A stretch of 46,290 bases of DNA from a virus: positions 1 to 46,290 of the IMG/VR virus record IMGVR_UViG_3300046838_000270, one strand, 5' to 3'. This document shows positions 25,388-31,899 of this stretch, piece after piece (within the stretch, counting starts at the first letter, position 1; every line of letters starts with the position of its first letter). The position numbers and the translations under genes are program-made. Below the pieces are notes generated by a model. The model ran no database searches, was not told the DNA's origin, and saw nothing but the letters and a program-made list of their open reading frames with translations.

Positions 25388-25504
25388 TCAGCGGCAGATT
25401 TGCTGCCAGCCATTGCCGTTCCATTGCCAAGGGCAGTCGGCGTGCGCCGGGGCTGCCGCAGCAAGACCAGCAATGACCGCCAGCATGGTTAGGATGGCTC
25501 TCAT
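25388..25504 (-). CDS. Small secreted peptide, 38 aa
   Basis: MRAILTMLAVIAGLAAAAPAHA has the layout of a signal peptide with an AHA cleavage site, leaving a 16-residue mature peptide, DCPWQWNGNGWQQICR, with two Cys that could form a disulfide. The start follows GTGAGGACTAAAACC, the GAGGAC leader found before other genes here, and hammerhead ribozyme A lies upstream. Function unknown; an exported small toxin or surface peptide is conceivable. Confidence 0.55.
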   Translation of the reverse strand: MRAILTMLAVIAGLAAAAPAHADCPWQWNGNGWQQICR

Positions 25505-25559
25505 GGTTTTAGTCCTCACTTATGCGCCGCGCCATGCGGCGTTCGTTAGAGTCGGAACT
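25505..25559 (-). promoter_or_regulatory. Leader between ribozyme A and secreted-peptide gene
   Basis: On the minus strand AGTTCCGACTCTAACG is followed by a GCCGC-ATG-GCGGC-type hairpin and the GTGAGGAC ribosome-site block. It would be the 5' end region of the mRNA left downstream of ribozyme cleavage, so the hairpin may protect the transcript. Confidence 0.4.
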
Positions 25560-25614
25560 GGACTCATCAGGCACCGCGTAACGGTGCAACCGGCACAAAG
25601 TGCCGGTTTCGTCC
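25560..25614 (-). ncRNA. Hammerhead ribozyme A (open stem II, type II)
   Basis: Read on the minus strand: GGAC-GAAAC, stem III CCGGCAC-TTT-GTGCCGG, TT (cleavage between 25588 and 25587, a GUU triplet), stem I GCACCG-TTACG-CGGTGC, then CTGATGAG-TCC. GGAC and GTCC close stem II from outside. All core nucleotides CUGANGA and GAAA are present. It begins 2 bases after the TGA of the 25617 gene. The structure is seen; self-cleavage is inferred. Confidence 0.9.
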
Positions 25615-25616
25615 TG

Positions 25617-25826
25617 TCAGCCGTTGAACAATTTCATGAAAGCGGCGCCGGCCGCGAACACGGCCGCACCGGCGGTGAGTGCCCCAACCACGACCGGAAG
25701 GATAAGCACCCACGGCGCATATCTCATTTCCTGCCGGTCATGATCGGCAAGCATTTGATCGATCCGCGCAATTTGTTCGCGGATATTCAACCCGCCTTCA
25801 GGGTGGTGGATGTCGTCGTCGTTCAT
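25617..25826 (-). CDS. Small membrane protein, 69 aa
   Basis: Start ATG 25826 (MNDDDIHHPEGGLNIREQIARIDQML), preceded by GCGAGGACATT. C-terminal membrane segment APWVLILPVVVGALTAGAAVFAAGAAF. Probable paralogue of the 24888 gene. The stop is followed by ribozyme A. Function unknown. Confidence 0.65.
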   Translation of the reverse strand: MNDDDIHHPEGGLNIREQIARIDQMLADHDRQEMRYAPWVLILPVVVGALTAGAAVFAAGAAFMKLFNG

Positions 25827-25859
25827 AATGTCCTCGCTTTGCGGGCCCGCCAAGGCCAA

Positions 25860-26081
25860 TCAATAGCCGTTCGCCGACAACATGGTAACGATCACGGCAA
25901 GAACCCCGATAATCGGGATGCTGTACAGGAGCGTGACAGCCAACCTGGCATGGGTTTCCTCAACCAAGCGCCGATCGTGTTCCGTCCGCTGGAACGAATC
26001 CCTGGCGCATTTTTTCTGCCATTCGGCCTTTGTCCAGACCTTGCCGTCCTCGTCGGTTTGCGGCCATTCAACTTGGATCAT
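25860..26081 (-). CDS. Small membrane protein, 73 aa
   Basis: Start ATG 26081 (MIQVEWPQTDEDGKVWTKAEWQKKC) behind GCGAGGACAATCCA. It is polar at the N-terminus, with one C-terminal membrane segment (LAVTLLYSIPIIGVLAVIVTML). It joins the train of small membrane proteins at 24888 and 25617. Function unknown. Confidence 0.6.
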   Translation of the reverse strand: MIQVEWPQTDEDGKVWTKAEWQKKCARDSFQRTEHDRRLVEETHARLAVTLLYSIPIIGVLAVIVTMLSANGY

Positions 26082-26302
26082 TGGATTGTCCTCGCTTGTT
26101 GCGGGCGCCCGCCAAGGCCGCCCCGGTTCCGGTAATATTGCGCACAGCGCCATATGGCGCAAGAGCGGCGGCCTCTGTTAAAGTTTAATCATTCCGTCCG
26201 CCGGGCCGGCTGTTTCGGTCCTCGCGGCAGCCAAGGGACTAGTCCCGGATGCCCGGCGGAAGGATAGGGCCGGCCGGGACGCCAATCCCGCCGGCCCGCC
26301 TC
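26082..26302 (-). other. Intergenic region with orphan GCGAGGAC leader
   Basis: 221 bp. At about 26213-26235 the minus strand reads CCCTTGGCTGCCGCGAGGACCGAAAC, the same leader block found before the small genes. It is followed only by ATGATTAAACTTTAA, a four-codon frame. Large GC-rich inverted repeats (CCGGCCGGGACG, GCCGGCGGG) surround it. It may be the remains of a deleted gene cassette. No other gene seen. Confidence 0.45.
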
Positions 26303-26491
26303 CTAACGCCCGGCAGACGCCTTCAACTCCAACCACGCCCGCTCCAGCCGCGCGATCATGAGAGCGGCGCGCTGCAACAAATCACGACGCTCGACCGCCG
26401 TCGCCGCGCCTTGCGCCTCGGTCAGCTCGCGCGAGAGGGCCTCAACCTCGGCCTGCGTCGGTGGTGTGCTATGGTTGTTGTCTGGCGACAT
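26303..26491 (-). CDS. Small helical protein, 62 aa
   Basis: MSPDNNHSTPPTQAEVEALSRELTEAQGAATAVERRDLLQRAALMIARLERAWLELKASAGR has a long helical, probably coiled-coil region. Start ATG 26491 with GAGGAA 7 bases upstream. It follows the 60-aa gene by 4 bp. Function unknown. Confidence 0.55.
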   Translation of the reverse strand: MSPDNNHSTPPTQAEVEALSRELTEAQGAATAVERRDLLQRAALMIARLERAWLELKASAGR

Positions 26492-26495
26492 AGCG

Positions 26496-26678
26496 TCATT
26501 CCTCATTGGTGGGTGGCTGGAACATCTCGACGATCAGATCGAGATCGGCCTGCAGCGCGTCATCGCTGAATAGGCCGATATCGCAGGGCTTTTGTGGCTT
26601 GGCGGGCTTGCGGCCCGCCTGCCATTTGCGCTCGGCCACGGTCTTTTGATCCACGGCAAGAGGGTTGAGCGGGAGCAT
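26496..26678 (-). CDS. Small hypothetical protein, 60 aa
   Basis: Start ATG 26678 (MLPLNPLAVDQKTVAERKWQAGRKPAKPQKPCDIG...). A basic, Pro-rich first half is followed by an acidic end (DDALQADLDLIVEMFQPPTNEE). It lies directly after the Cys-rich gene, with 2 bp between. Function unknown. Confidence 0.55.
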   Translation of the reverse strand: MLPLNPLAVDQKTVAERKWQAGRKPAKPQKPCDIGLFSDDALQADLDLIVEMFQPPTNEE

Positions 26679-26680
26679 GA

Positions 26681-26980
26681 CTAGCGCCCGCAAATGTCGG
26701 CGCACTGGTCTTCGTAGGCGCGGTCGACGTCGAAGCCGCCGGATGCCTCGAGCTCCCGCTTGCGGCGAAGAACGCCAGTGCAGCGCGGCGAGTTGCCCTG
26801 CAGGCCGCCCATATGCGCAATGGCTCCGGTCGAGCGGCTGGCAATCGTGCCAACCGGATAGTAATCGGCCATCTCGCCAGCCTTGATCGCGCCGCCGCAA
26901 CAAGCGCACTCGCCGGCAAACTTTACGATGATGGTACGCATTGCGGGTTTCGAGTTGGATCTGGATCGATTGTAACGCAT
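26681..26980 (-). CDS. Cys-rich zinc-finger-like protein, 99 aa
   Basis: Start ATG 26980 behind the GCGAGGACGAACGAA leader; a second ATG at codon 14 starts MRTIIVKFAGECACCGG. The CACC near residues 25-28 and later CTGV, CADIC make a zinc-binding (PARP- or treble-clef-like) fold likely: GECACCGGAIKAGEMADYYPVG is the typical zinc-ribbon beginning. DNA or RNA binding is inferred. Confidence 0.6.
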   Translation of the reverse strand: MRYNRSRSNSKPAMRTIIVKFAGECACCGGAIKAGEMADYYPVGTIASRSTGAIAHMGGLQGNSPRCTGVLRRKRELEASGGFDVDRAYEDQCADICGR

Positions 26981-27027
26981 TTCGTTCGTCCTCGCTTGCA
27001 GTGGCGCCCGCCAAGGCGCCGGGTTGA

Positions 27028-27222
27028 TCAATCATCAATCGCGGCAATTTCAGTGTGCTGCGGTGCGTAGTCTAGAGAATCACCGATTTCCGGTGGACCT
27101 TCCGCAGGATCATGTTCGCCATTGCGGAATTTTTCTTGTGCCTCCTCTTGCGACTCGGCTTCGACGTAGTATTGCCACGTCACCATGCACGCCATTGTGT
27201 CACTAACAATCCATCGCTTCAT
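27028..27222 (-). CDS. Small acidic protein, 64 aa
   Basis: MKRWIVSDTMACMVTWQYYVEAESQEEAQEKFRNGEHDPAEGPPEIGDSLDYAPQHTEIAAIDD has a short beta/alpha unit with a W-x-Y-x-V-E-A-E-S-x-E-E-A pattern typical of small phage and plasmid proteins that follow a common regulator fold. Start ATG 27222 behind GCGAGGACAGTGGA; hammerhead ribozyme B lies just upstream. Function unknown. Confidence 0.6.
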   Translation of the reverse strand: MKRWIVSDTMACMVTWQYYVEAESQEEAQEKFRNGEHDPAEGPPEIGDSLDYAPQHTEIAAIDD

Positions 27223-27253
27223 TCCACTGTCCTCGCATTGAGCCGGGTCATCT
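27223..27253 (-). promoter_or_regulatory. Leader between ribozyme B and 64-aa gene
   Basis: The minus strand reads AGATGACCCGGCTCAAT then GCGAGGAC, then 6 bases to the ATG. The AATGACCCGG block also follows ribozyme C (27860s), so leader and ribozyme form a repeated unit. Confidence 0.4.
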
Positions 27254-27312
27254 GGACTCATCAGGGCCGGCGATACCGGCCGACCGGGCGGCACAAGCGC
27301 CCGGTTTCGTCC
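27254..27312 (-). ncRNA. Hammerhead ribozyme B (open stem II, type II)
   Basis: Read on the minus strand: GGAC-GAAAC, stem III CGGGCG-CTTGTGC-CGCCCG, GTC (cleavage between 27282 and 27281), stem I GGCCGG-TATCG-CCGGCC, CTGATGAG-TCC. All catalytic-core bases are present. It begins at the last base of the ArdA stop codon (TAG, 27314-27312), so cleavage would leave a 3' end right behind the ArdA coding region. Confidence 0.92.
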
Positions 27313-27821
27313 TACATGTTGGCATTAAACACCCACACTTCGCCATCGTGCCGCACAAAAACGATGTCGCCGCCGATCCGTGCGTCGCGGGCATAGGCTT
27401 CATAATCGATATAGTTTTTGAGATGTTCCGGAACGCCTTCCAGACCGCCGGTATCGTCCAAAAATTGGATTGCCCAATCCTCTTCGCTATCGTACTTGCC
27501 GCTGAACGCCTCGTGCGCCTTGTCAATAGTTCCATCGCCGTCAACGTTGTCTTGATAGACCGCCAGCAATTCGCGGTCGTCCTCGTCCAACTCCAACCAC
27601 GCGAACAAGTCATCGGAAATGCTGCTTTCCGAATACATCGAACGCGGGAAGCCTTCAAAATCCTGAAACATAAACTCGGGATCGGACTCGTCCTTATGCA
27701 ATTCCGCACACGCCGCAAGGAACGACTCCTTGTCGCCGTAGTCCTCAAGATCAATCCACGCGCCGGCGATCGAGCCGGAATTGTATTTCGCATACGTGCC
27801 AACATAAAGTCGCGCAGTCAT
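27312..27821 (-). CDS. ardA: Antirestriction protein ArdA
   Basis: 169 aa, the usual length for ArdA, and very acidic as expected for a DNA mimic. Recognisable ArdA features are YVGTYAKYNSGSIAGAWIDLEDY, SFLAACAELHKDESDPEFMFQDFEGFPRSMYSE, FAWLELDEDD, DWAIQFLDD and NYIDYEAYARD. It inhibits type I restriction-modification enzymes by occupying their DNA site. The start is ATG 27821 (MTARLYVG), 8 bases after GAGGAC. It is bracketed by hammerhead ribozymes C (upstream) and B (downstream), so its mRNA would be cut out of the operon transcript. Confidence 0.92.
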   Translation of the reverse strand: MTARLYVGTYAKYNSGSIAGAWIDLEDYGDKESFLAACAELHKDESDPEFMFQDFEGFPRSMYSESSISDDLFAWLELDEDDRELLAVYQDNVDGDGTIDKAHEAFSGKYDSEEDWAIQFLDDTGGLEGVPEHLKNYIDYEAYARDARIGGDIVFVRHDGEVWVFNANM

Positions 27822-27878
27822 GTCCATCGTCCTCACTGTGTTGTGGACACTCGCCAAAGTGCCCGGGTCATTGTGTCT

Positions 27879-27930
27879 GGTCTCGTCAGTGACGGCTTAA
27901 CCGCCAGACGGGCAAATGCCCGTTTCGACC
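27879..27930 (-). ncRNA. Hammerhead ribozyme C (open stem II, type II)
   Basis: Read on the minus strand: GGTC-GAAAC, stem III CGGGC-ATTT-GCCCG, TC (cleavage between 27907 and 27906, GUC), stem I TGGCGG-TTAAG-CCGTCA, CTGACGAG-ACC. Stem II is GGTC/GACC against GGAC/GTCC in A and B, a compensatory change that supports the pairing. It starts one base after the TGA of the 27932 gene. Confidence 0.92.
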
Positions 27931-27931
27931 T

Positions 27932-28108
27932 TCAATCCCTCCAATCAACTTGGATCGCATCTACATAACGCGCCTGCTGCGACGCCCACTTGTCCAACGC
28001 GACTACCTCGCAATCGTAGTCAGCCTGCGACAGCCGTCCATCCATAAGCCGGGCGTCCAGCCTATCCATCGCACGCTCAACTCGCCGCTCAATCTGGTCC
28101 TCAGTCAT
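27932..28108 (-). CDS. Small helical protein, 58 aa
   Basis: MTEDQIERRVERAMDRLDARLMDGRLSQADYDCEVVALDKWASQQARYVDAIQVDWRD is charged and helical. Start ATG 28108 behind AAGCGAGGAGCAAACAA. It is the first gene of the leftward small-gene train after the long upstream gap; ribozyme C follows its stop. Function unknown. Confidence 0.6.
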   Translation of the reverse strand: MTEDQIERRVERAMDRLDARLMDGRLSQADYDCEVVALDKWASQQARYVDAIQVDWRD

Positions 28109-28533
28109 TTGTTTGCTCCTCGCTTTGTGCCAAGCGCCAACCCGGCTTGCAATCAACAATCTATCAAACAAATACAAAAAGAAAACCGGAAAGAACCGGA
28201 AAGATTGGCACAAATCCGCACAACAGCGCGAAAGATTGTTGCTGGGGAGGTGATCTCGATTTGTGCCACCGCGCGCTCGGGCCGGGAAAAGGTCACGACA
28301 TCGGGTGGGCTTTGGATTAATTGGTTGCGCTTGTAACTAAATTATTCGTTCACGTTCAACGTATGTTCTTACGGGTATGTTTTACATCTGTTATAACGAG
28401 TCGGCCGGTGCCCACAGCACGCGTGAGGGCCGTGAGCGCCTAAACCGCTGATATTATTAAATTGAGGTAGAGGGGTGCGCTGGGATCGATGCCTGGAGCA
28501 TGGTTCCAGACCACCTGTGACCGGCGGCGAGGT
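28109..28533. promoter_or_regulatory. 425-bp non-coding region, probable promoter of the small-gene operon
   Basis: Part of it is AT-rich compared with the neighbourhood (28150-28220, 28310-28410). On the minus strand TTGAAC followed after 17 bp by TTACAA (about 28353 to 28325) is a weak promoter candidate, and the GCGAGGAG leader is at the left end. The plus strand near 28400 contains a TATAAC. No reading frame here has a ribosome site. Confidence 0.35.
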
Positions 28534-28863
28534 TCAATCTCCCCCGTCTTTAACGGGAGTTTTTCGGATGAATGCTCCGGGGGCTACTTCCTTGCCACGG
28601 GCGCCGTGAAATGGATTTGTCCCCATCCTATACGGCCATAACGGGCAGCGGACAGCCGTACAGCGCCGGACCTCGGATTGCTGGTAGCAGCAGCAGTCCA
28701 GGCATTTCGCCCGGATAACCGCCATGATCGAGCGTTTTTGATGCGCTTGCCCTATGACTTCAAGCGCCAGGTCGTCCGGATGCCGGCCTTCCGTCGAGCC
28801 GTCCGAATGCCGGACAATGAAGGATTCTGATAACGAATTCGGTCCAATATCGTCGACGGGCAT
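28534..28863 (-). CDS. Cys-rich zinc-binding-type protein, 109 aa
   Basis: The Cys-rich core IRAKCLDCCCYQQSEVRRCTAVRCPLWPYRMGTNPF is the known pattern of a small prophage protein family of alphaproteobacteria, with a likely zinc site. A SEVRRC-TAV-C-PL-WPYRMG stretch is diagnostic. Start ATG 28863 after AGGAGGCCACC. The specific function is unknown. Confidence 0.75.
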   Translation of the reverse strand: MPVDDIGPNSLSESFIVRHSDGSTEGRHPDDLALEVIGQAHQKRSIMAVIRAKCLDCCCYQQSEVRRCTAVRCPLWPYRMGTNPFHGARGKEVAPGAFIRKTPVKDGGD

Positions 28864-29215
28864 GGTGGCCTCCTAGCCGGGTTGCTGTGCCAAGTGGCCG
28901 GGCGGTGACGCAATCACCGTCCGGCTGCGCCTATGGTAGCACAGCTCGCGCCCGCGAACATCATCGCACCCTCCGCGCAATTTTATTGCGGCGAGCTGCG
29001 CTTTCCTTCCAGTTCGACCCCGACCGCCGGCGACCGGTACGCCCCACCCGCCCCCCCCGGGTAGGCTGGCCAGGCCACCCCCCTCGATCGTCTATCTCAG
29101 TGCCCCTTTCATATCTGGCCGCTGTTTTCCCATTACAACCGTTAGTATAGAATTCGATTGTGGTTCTCCTTGTTGGTTTTCGAACTTCGATTTTGGGGTT
29201 CCCCTATATAGGACT
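28864..29215. other. Non-coding region with an imperfect inverted repeat
   Basis: 352 bp with no supported gene; the frames present lack ribosome sites. An imperfect inverted repeat spans 28884-28945 (outer arms GCTGTGC/GCACAGC; inner CCGGGCGGTGA/TCACCGTCCGG) with a short loop. It could be a leader structure for the Cys-rich gene or a bidirectional terminator. The CCCACCCGCCCCCCCCGGG run at 29041-29060 is a low-complexity stretch. Confidence 0.4.
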
Positions 29216-29424
29216 CATACTTGTCCTGTCCCAATACCGCGCTCCCCTGCCGGGTATGGATTCCGGCGTGGGCGTTGGGACAAGAGTTGTCCCAGGCTTT
29301 TTTGTTGTTTTACGGTAGGTTGATTGATTTTGGGACAATTGGGACAAGGGCCTTTGTCCCAGGCGTAAAAAAAGCGTAAAAAACCTGAAAAGTTTGCTTG
29401 GTATTGGGACACAACCTGTCCCAG
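29216..29424. repeat. Phased TGGGACA/TGTCCCA repeat array, possible origin or operator
   Basis: Four sites share the half-site TGGGACA. Site 1 (about 29221-29234) is TTGTCCTGTCCCAA; site 2 (29276-29295) is TGGGACAA-GAG-TTGTCCCA, preceded by other bases; site 3 (29331-29361) has TGGGACAAT plus TGGGACAA-N6-TTGTCCCA; site 4 (29405-29423) is TGGGACA-CAACC-TGTCCCA. The inverted-repeat centres are about 57, 65 and 64 bp apart, near six helical turns. Adjacent is the ATPase gene. Origin or operator is an inference. Confidence 0.6.
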
Positions 29425-29715
29425 ATTGTGACAGCCAGAATGGAGGTTGATTTTGAGGTTTGGCGGGCACGAGGCGAGGCGCCGAGCCAGCGGCGCTGCC
29501 GGGAGGGTAGGCACCTCCCGGCGCGATGAGCGGCCGTGCCGTGTCCGCTGAGGTCGGAGGAATCACGATGGCCTTACCCATCGCGATTGCCGTGACGATT
29601 AGGAAAACCCGAACTGCCTGGTACGTCCGGTTTTGGGTCTGCTTCCTAGTCTGAGCGGCAGCGGGGGGTGGTGCGCCATTCCCCGCCTACTCCGAAATCT
29701 AGGACGACCGGCCGC
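29425..29715. other. 291-bp region between repeat array and ATPase gene
   Basis: No gene supported. Long minus-strand frames covering 29204-29581 consist mostly of the repeat array and have no ribosome site. The segment 29650-29715 flanks the 3' end of the ATPase gene; no strong terminator hairpin is seen. Confidence 0.4.
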
Positions 29716-31140
29716 TTAGAACAAGTTCTTTTGGCTACCGGTATTCTGTTGCCTGTTGAAGCGGAGGACGGCTTGGCGGGCGGCGTCTTTGCCTTCGTCG
29801 GTGAGGTGCCACTTATTACGGAGTTTGGTTGTTAATTTGGGCTTTTTCTTTTCGAGGTCATTGACGAGGCGTTCGACCTTTTTCCGGTAGGCTTCGCCGC
29901 TTTCGGAGACCCAGCCGAGATCGCTTGCCCAGTTGGCGAATGATCCGCCGTGGTCGGCGGGCATGTTGAGCATGGCGGTCAACACCCGGTCTTCGTCTTC
30001 CTCGGCCTTATCGGAGTGCTGTTCTTCCTCGCGTTGGGAGATGGGGACGGCGCGCACGGTGGTGATTTGCCTGCCTTTTTGGTCGACGAGGGCTGGGGAT
30101 TTGATGGGCTCGAGCTTGAAGGACATGGCTTGGAAGCCGGGGCCGCGGATTTTGTTGTAGTGGAGCTCGACCACGTCGTCGGTGGTTCTGGCGAGGGTGA
30201 GGTTACCGTCCATTTCGGCGAGATATGCGCCGCCGCCGCGTGGGAGCAATTGGGAAGGGTCGGTGACGTATTTGATGGGGTGGCACAGCACGAGGACGCA
30301 GGGTTGGCCCGGCAATGTTGTGAGCCTTCGTAGCGTCCTGGCATAGGCGCCCATCTGGGTATTGCTGAGCTCCTCGTTGCCCAAAAAATACGCCGCGCTG
30401 GTATCGACGATGATGAGGCTGAATTCGCCCACGACCTTGCCGTCGGCCTCGATTGTGGGCCACATCTGCTCGATGTCGAAGACGCCGGGGAGGAAGTAGA
30501 TGGTGTCCTTGTCGGGGTTATCGTTTCGGAAGCTGTTGGCGCCGATGACGCGCATGCGGATATCGTCGGGGTTTTCGCCGACGAAGTAGAGGACGCGGCC
30601 TTTTTCGAGGCGGTGGGAACCGAACATGGCGTTGGGGTCGAGGCAGGCGACGCGCTCGGCGAGGTGGAGGGCGACGGCGGTCTTGGCGTGGCCGGTCTGG
30701 CCGGTCAGGGCGTAGATGAAGCGGCGCTGCAGGATGCCTTCGACCAGGTAGTCGGGTGGGATGAAGCCCAGGATGAATTCGGCCTGGCTGAGGACTTTGC
30801 GGGGCGCGGCCGCGGTCGCGGTCTTGGGGCCGGTGGGTTTGCCCTTGGCGGGCCCGTTGCTGCCTGGTGGGGGCGGCCGCTGGACCCCGGCGAAGGCGGC
30901 CGCGATCCGGGTCTGCAGGGCGTCCTCGCCCAGGTGGGCGACCAGCCCGTGGGCCTGCGCCATCTCGTAGAGGGCATCGATTGCGAGCGCGAGCTCGAGG
31001 CCCTTGGCGACGTCGCCGGCAGCGTCCTTGGCGGCCTCGTCGAAGGCCTTGGCGCAGGCCTCGAGGTCGCCCTCGCCCAGGCTGGCCAGCACCGCCCGCC
31101 AGTTCGCCAAACCTTCCCGGAAGCGGTCCTCGATGGTCAT
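29716..31140 (-). CDS. RepA/DnaB-like replicative ATPase (RecA fold)
   Basis: 474 aa. Walker A GQTGHAKTA (near residue 152), Walker B LIIVDTSAAYF (near residue 250), and the following arginine/sensor segment VLVLCHPIKYV, as in RepA-type hexameric helicases (RSF1010) and phage AAA ATPases. The N-terminal 110 residues are Ala/Glu-rich and helical. It probably unwinds or loads at the origin, next to the TGGGACA array. It is followed by a 71-aa gene upstream (4-bp overlap). Confidence 0.8.
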   Translation of the reverse strand: MTIEDRFREGLANWRAVLASLGEGDLEACAKAFDEAAKDAAGDVAKGLELALAIDALYEMAQAHGLVAHLGEDALQTRIAAAFAGVQRPPPPGSNGPAKGKPTGPKTATAAAPRKVLSQAEFILGFIPPDYLVEGILQRRFIYALTGQTGHAKTAVALHLAERVACLDPNAMFGSHRLEKGRVLYFVGENPDDIRMRVIGANSFRNDNPDKDTIYFLPGVFDIEQMWPTIEADGKVVGEFSLIIVDTSAAYFLGNEELSNTQMGAYARTLRRLTTLPGQPCVLVLCHPIKYVTDPSQLLPRGGGAYLAEMDGNLTLARTTDDVVELHYNKIRGPGFQAMSFKLEPIKSPALVDQKGRQITTVRAVPISQREEEQHSDKAEEDEDRVLTAMLNMPADHGGSFANWASDLGWVSESGEAYRKKVERLVNDLEKKKPKLTTKLRNKWHLTDEGKDAARQAVLRFNRQQNTGSQKNLF

Positions 31141-31352
31141 GCGGTGAAATACCTGGCGAACGGATTGCAGATGATGGCCTCGCAGGCCGAGATGCCCAGC
31201 AGGTCGATGAGCCCGGCCCGCCAGGCGTAGGCCAGCAGCGGATCGGTCGCCGCGCCGTAGTCGAATTCATTGCAGCCGTAGAGCAGTGCCCGGGCCTCGG
31301 CGCGCGCGCGCAGGACCAGGATCGGTGCCACTTTTTGCGTACCGCCCGACAT
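31137..31352 (-). CDS. Hypothetical protein, 71 aa
   Basis: MSGGTQKVAPILVLRARAEARALLYGCNEFDYGAATDPLLAYAWRAGLIDLLGISACEAIICNPFARYFTA overlaps the ATPase start by 4 bp and is probably co-translated. Helical with a hydrophobic middle. Function unknown; a small partner of the ATPase is possible. Confidence 0.6.
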   Translation of the reverse strand: MSGGTQKVAPILVLRARAEARALLYGCNEFDYGAATDPLLAYAWRAGLIDLLGISACEAIICNPFARYFTA

Positions 31353-31370
31353 GGCGTCTCCAGCCCACGG

Positions 31371-31649
31371 TCAGTTCGCCTCGATCAGGGCAACCGCGCG
31401 ATCCAGAACCTCGATCTGCGCATCGAGCGCGTTGACGACGTGCTGCACCTGCGCCCGCCGCTCGGTCAGGATGTCGCGCTGCACCCGCAGCTTATCCCCA
31501 AGCGAGCGCAACTCCTCACCGCTCTGGTCCGCGATGATGTCGATGGCGTCGGGGGTGCCCCTTTCATTGAAGGCGATGTGCATCGCCTCGTTGACCGCGC
31601 TCGCCGAGGGACTTGTCCCCACATCCTTCCGGGTCGGTTTCTTCGACAC
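31371..31649 (-). CDS. Coiled-coil protein, 92 aa
   Basis: The C-terminal 50 residues (GEELRSLGDKLRVQRDILTERRAQVQHVVNALDAQIEVLDRAVALI) are a clear coiled coil. The N-terminal region is polar with MSKKPTRKDVGTSPSASAVNEAMHIAFNERG. Function unknown; multimeric. Confidence 0.6.
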   Translation of the reverse strand: MSKKPTRKDVGTSPSASAVNEAMHIAFNERGTPDAIDIIADQSGEELRSLGDKLRVQRDILTERRAQVQHVVNALDAQIEVLDRAVALIEAN

Positions 31650-31659
31650 TGGTTGCTCC

Positions 31660-31899
31660 TCATCTTTTTGCCCCGGGACTTAAGTCCCTCCCGGCGCGAA
31701 ACAGCTTTTTCAACGTTTCCAAAGCTCGCTCATCGGACAATGGAACAACAACAAAACCCTGGTCCCACAACCAGGCCAGCAGGTGCGTCACGGCGTCATC
31801 GGTGTCTTCGGCCGTGTTAAAATGCGAGGCAAAATAGCGCTGCAACGCTTCCTTGGCGCCGTTGCCGTTTTCGGTCGGTTCTGGTGGCTTAAACATCAT
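31660..31899 (-). CDS. Hypothetical protein, 79 aa
   Basis: The ATG at 31899 (CAATGATG) overlaps the stop of the upstream VRR-NUC gene. MMFKPPEPTENGNGAKEALQRYFASHFNTAEDTDDAVTHLLAWLWDQGFVVVPLSDERALETLKKLFRAG... is a compact alpha/beta protein. Function unknown. Confidence 0.6.
   Translation of the reverse strand: MMFKPPEPTENGNGAKEALQRYFASHFNTAEDTDDAVTHLLAWLWDQGFVVVPLSDERALETLKKLFRAGRDLSPGAKR

Noticed and set aside
28515-28560. tRNA-like T-arm GGTTCAATC near 28532
   Set aside because: T-stem pairs poorly and no anticodon or acceptor stems were found.
28887-29150. 87-codon plus-strand frame in the 28.9-29.15 kb gap
   Set aside because: No ribosome site, low-complexity Pro/Arg composition, and it contains the inverted repeat arm.
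29204-29581. Minus-strand frame of 125 codons in the TGGGACA array
   Set aside because: Made of the repeat itself, no ribosome site, overlapping alternatives of similar length.
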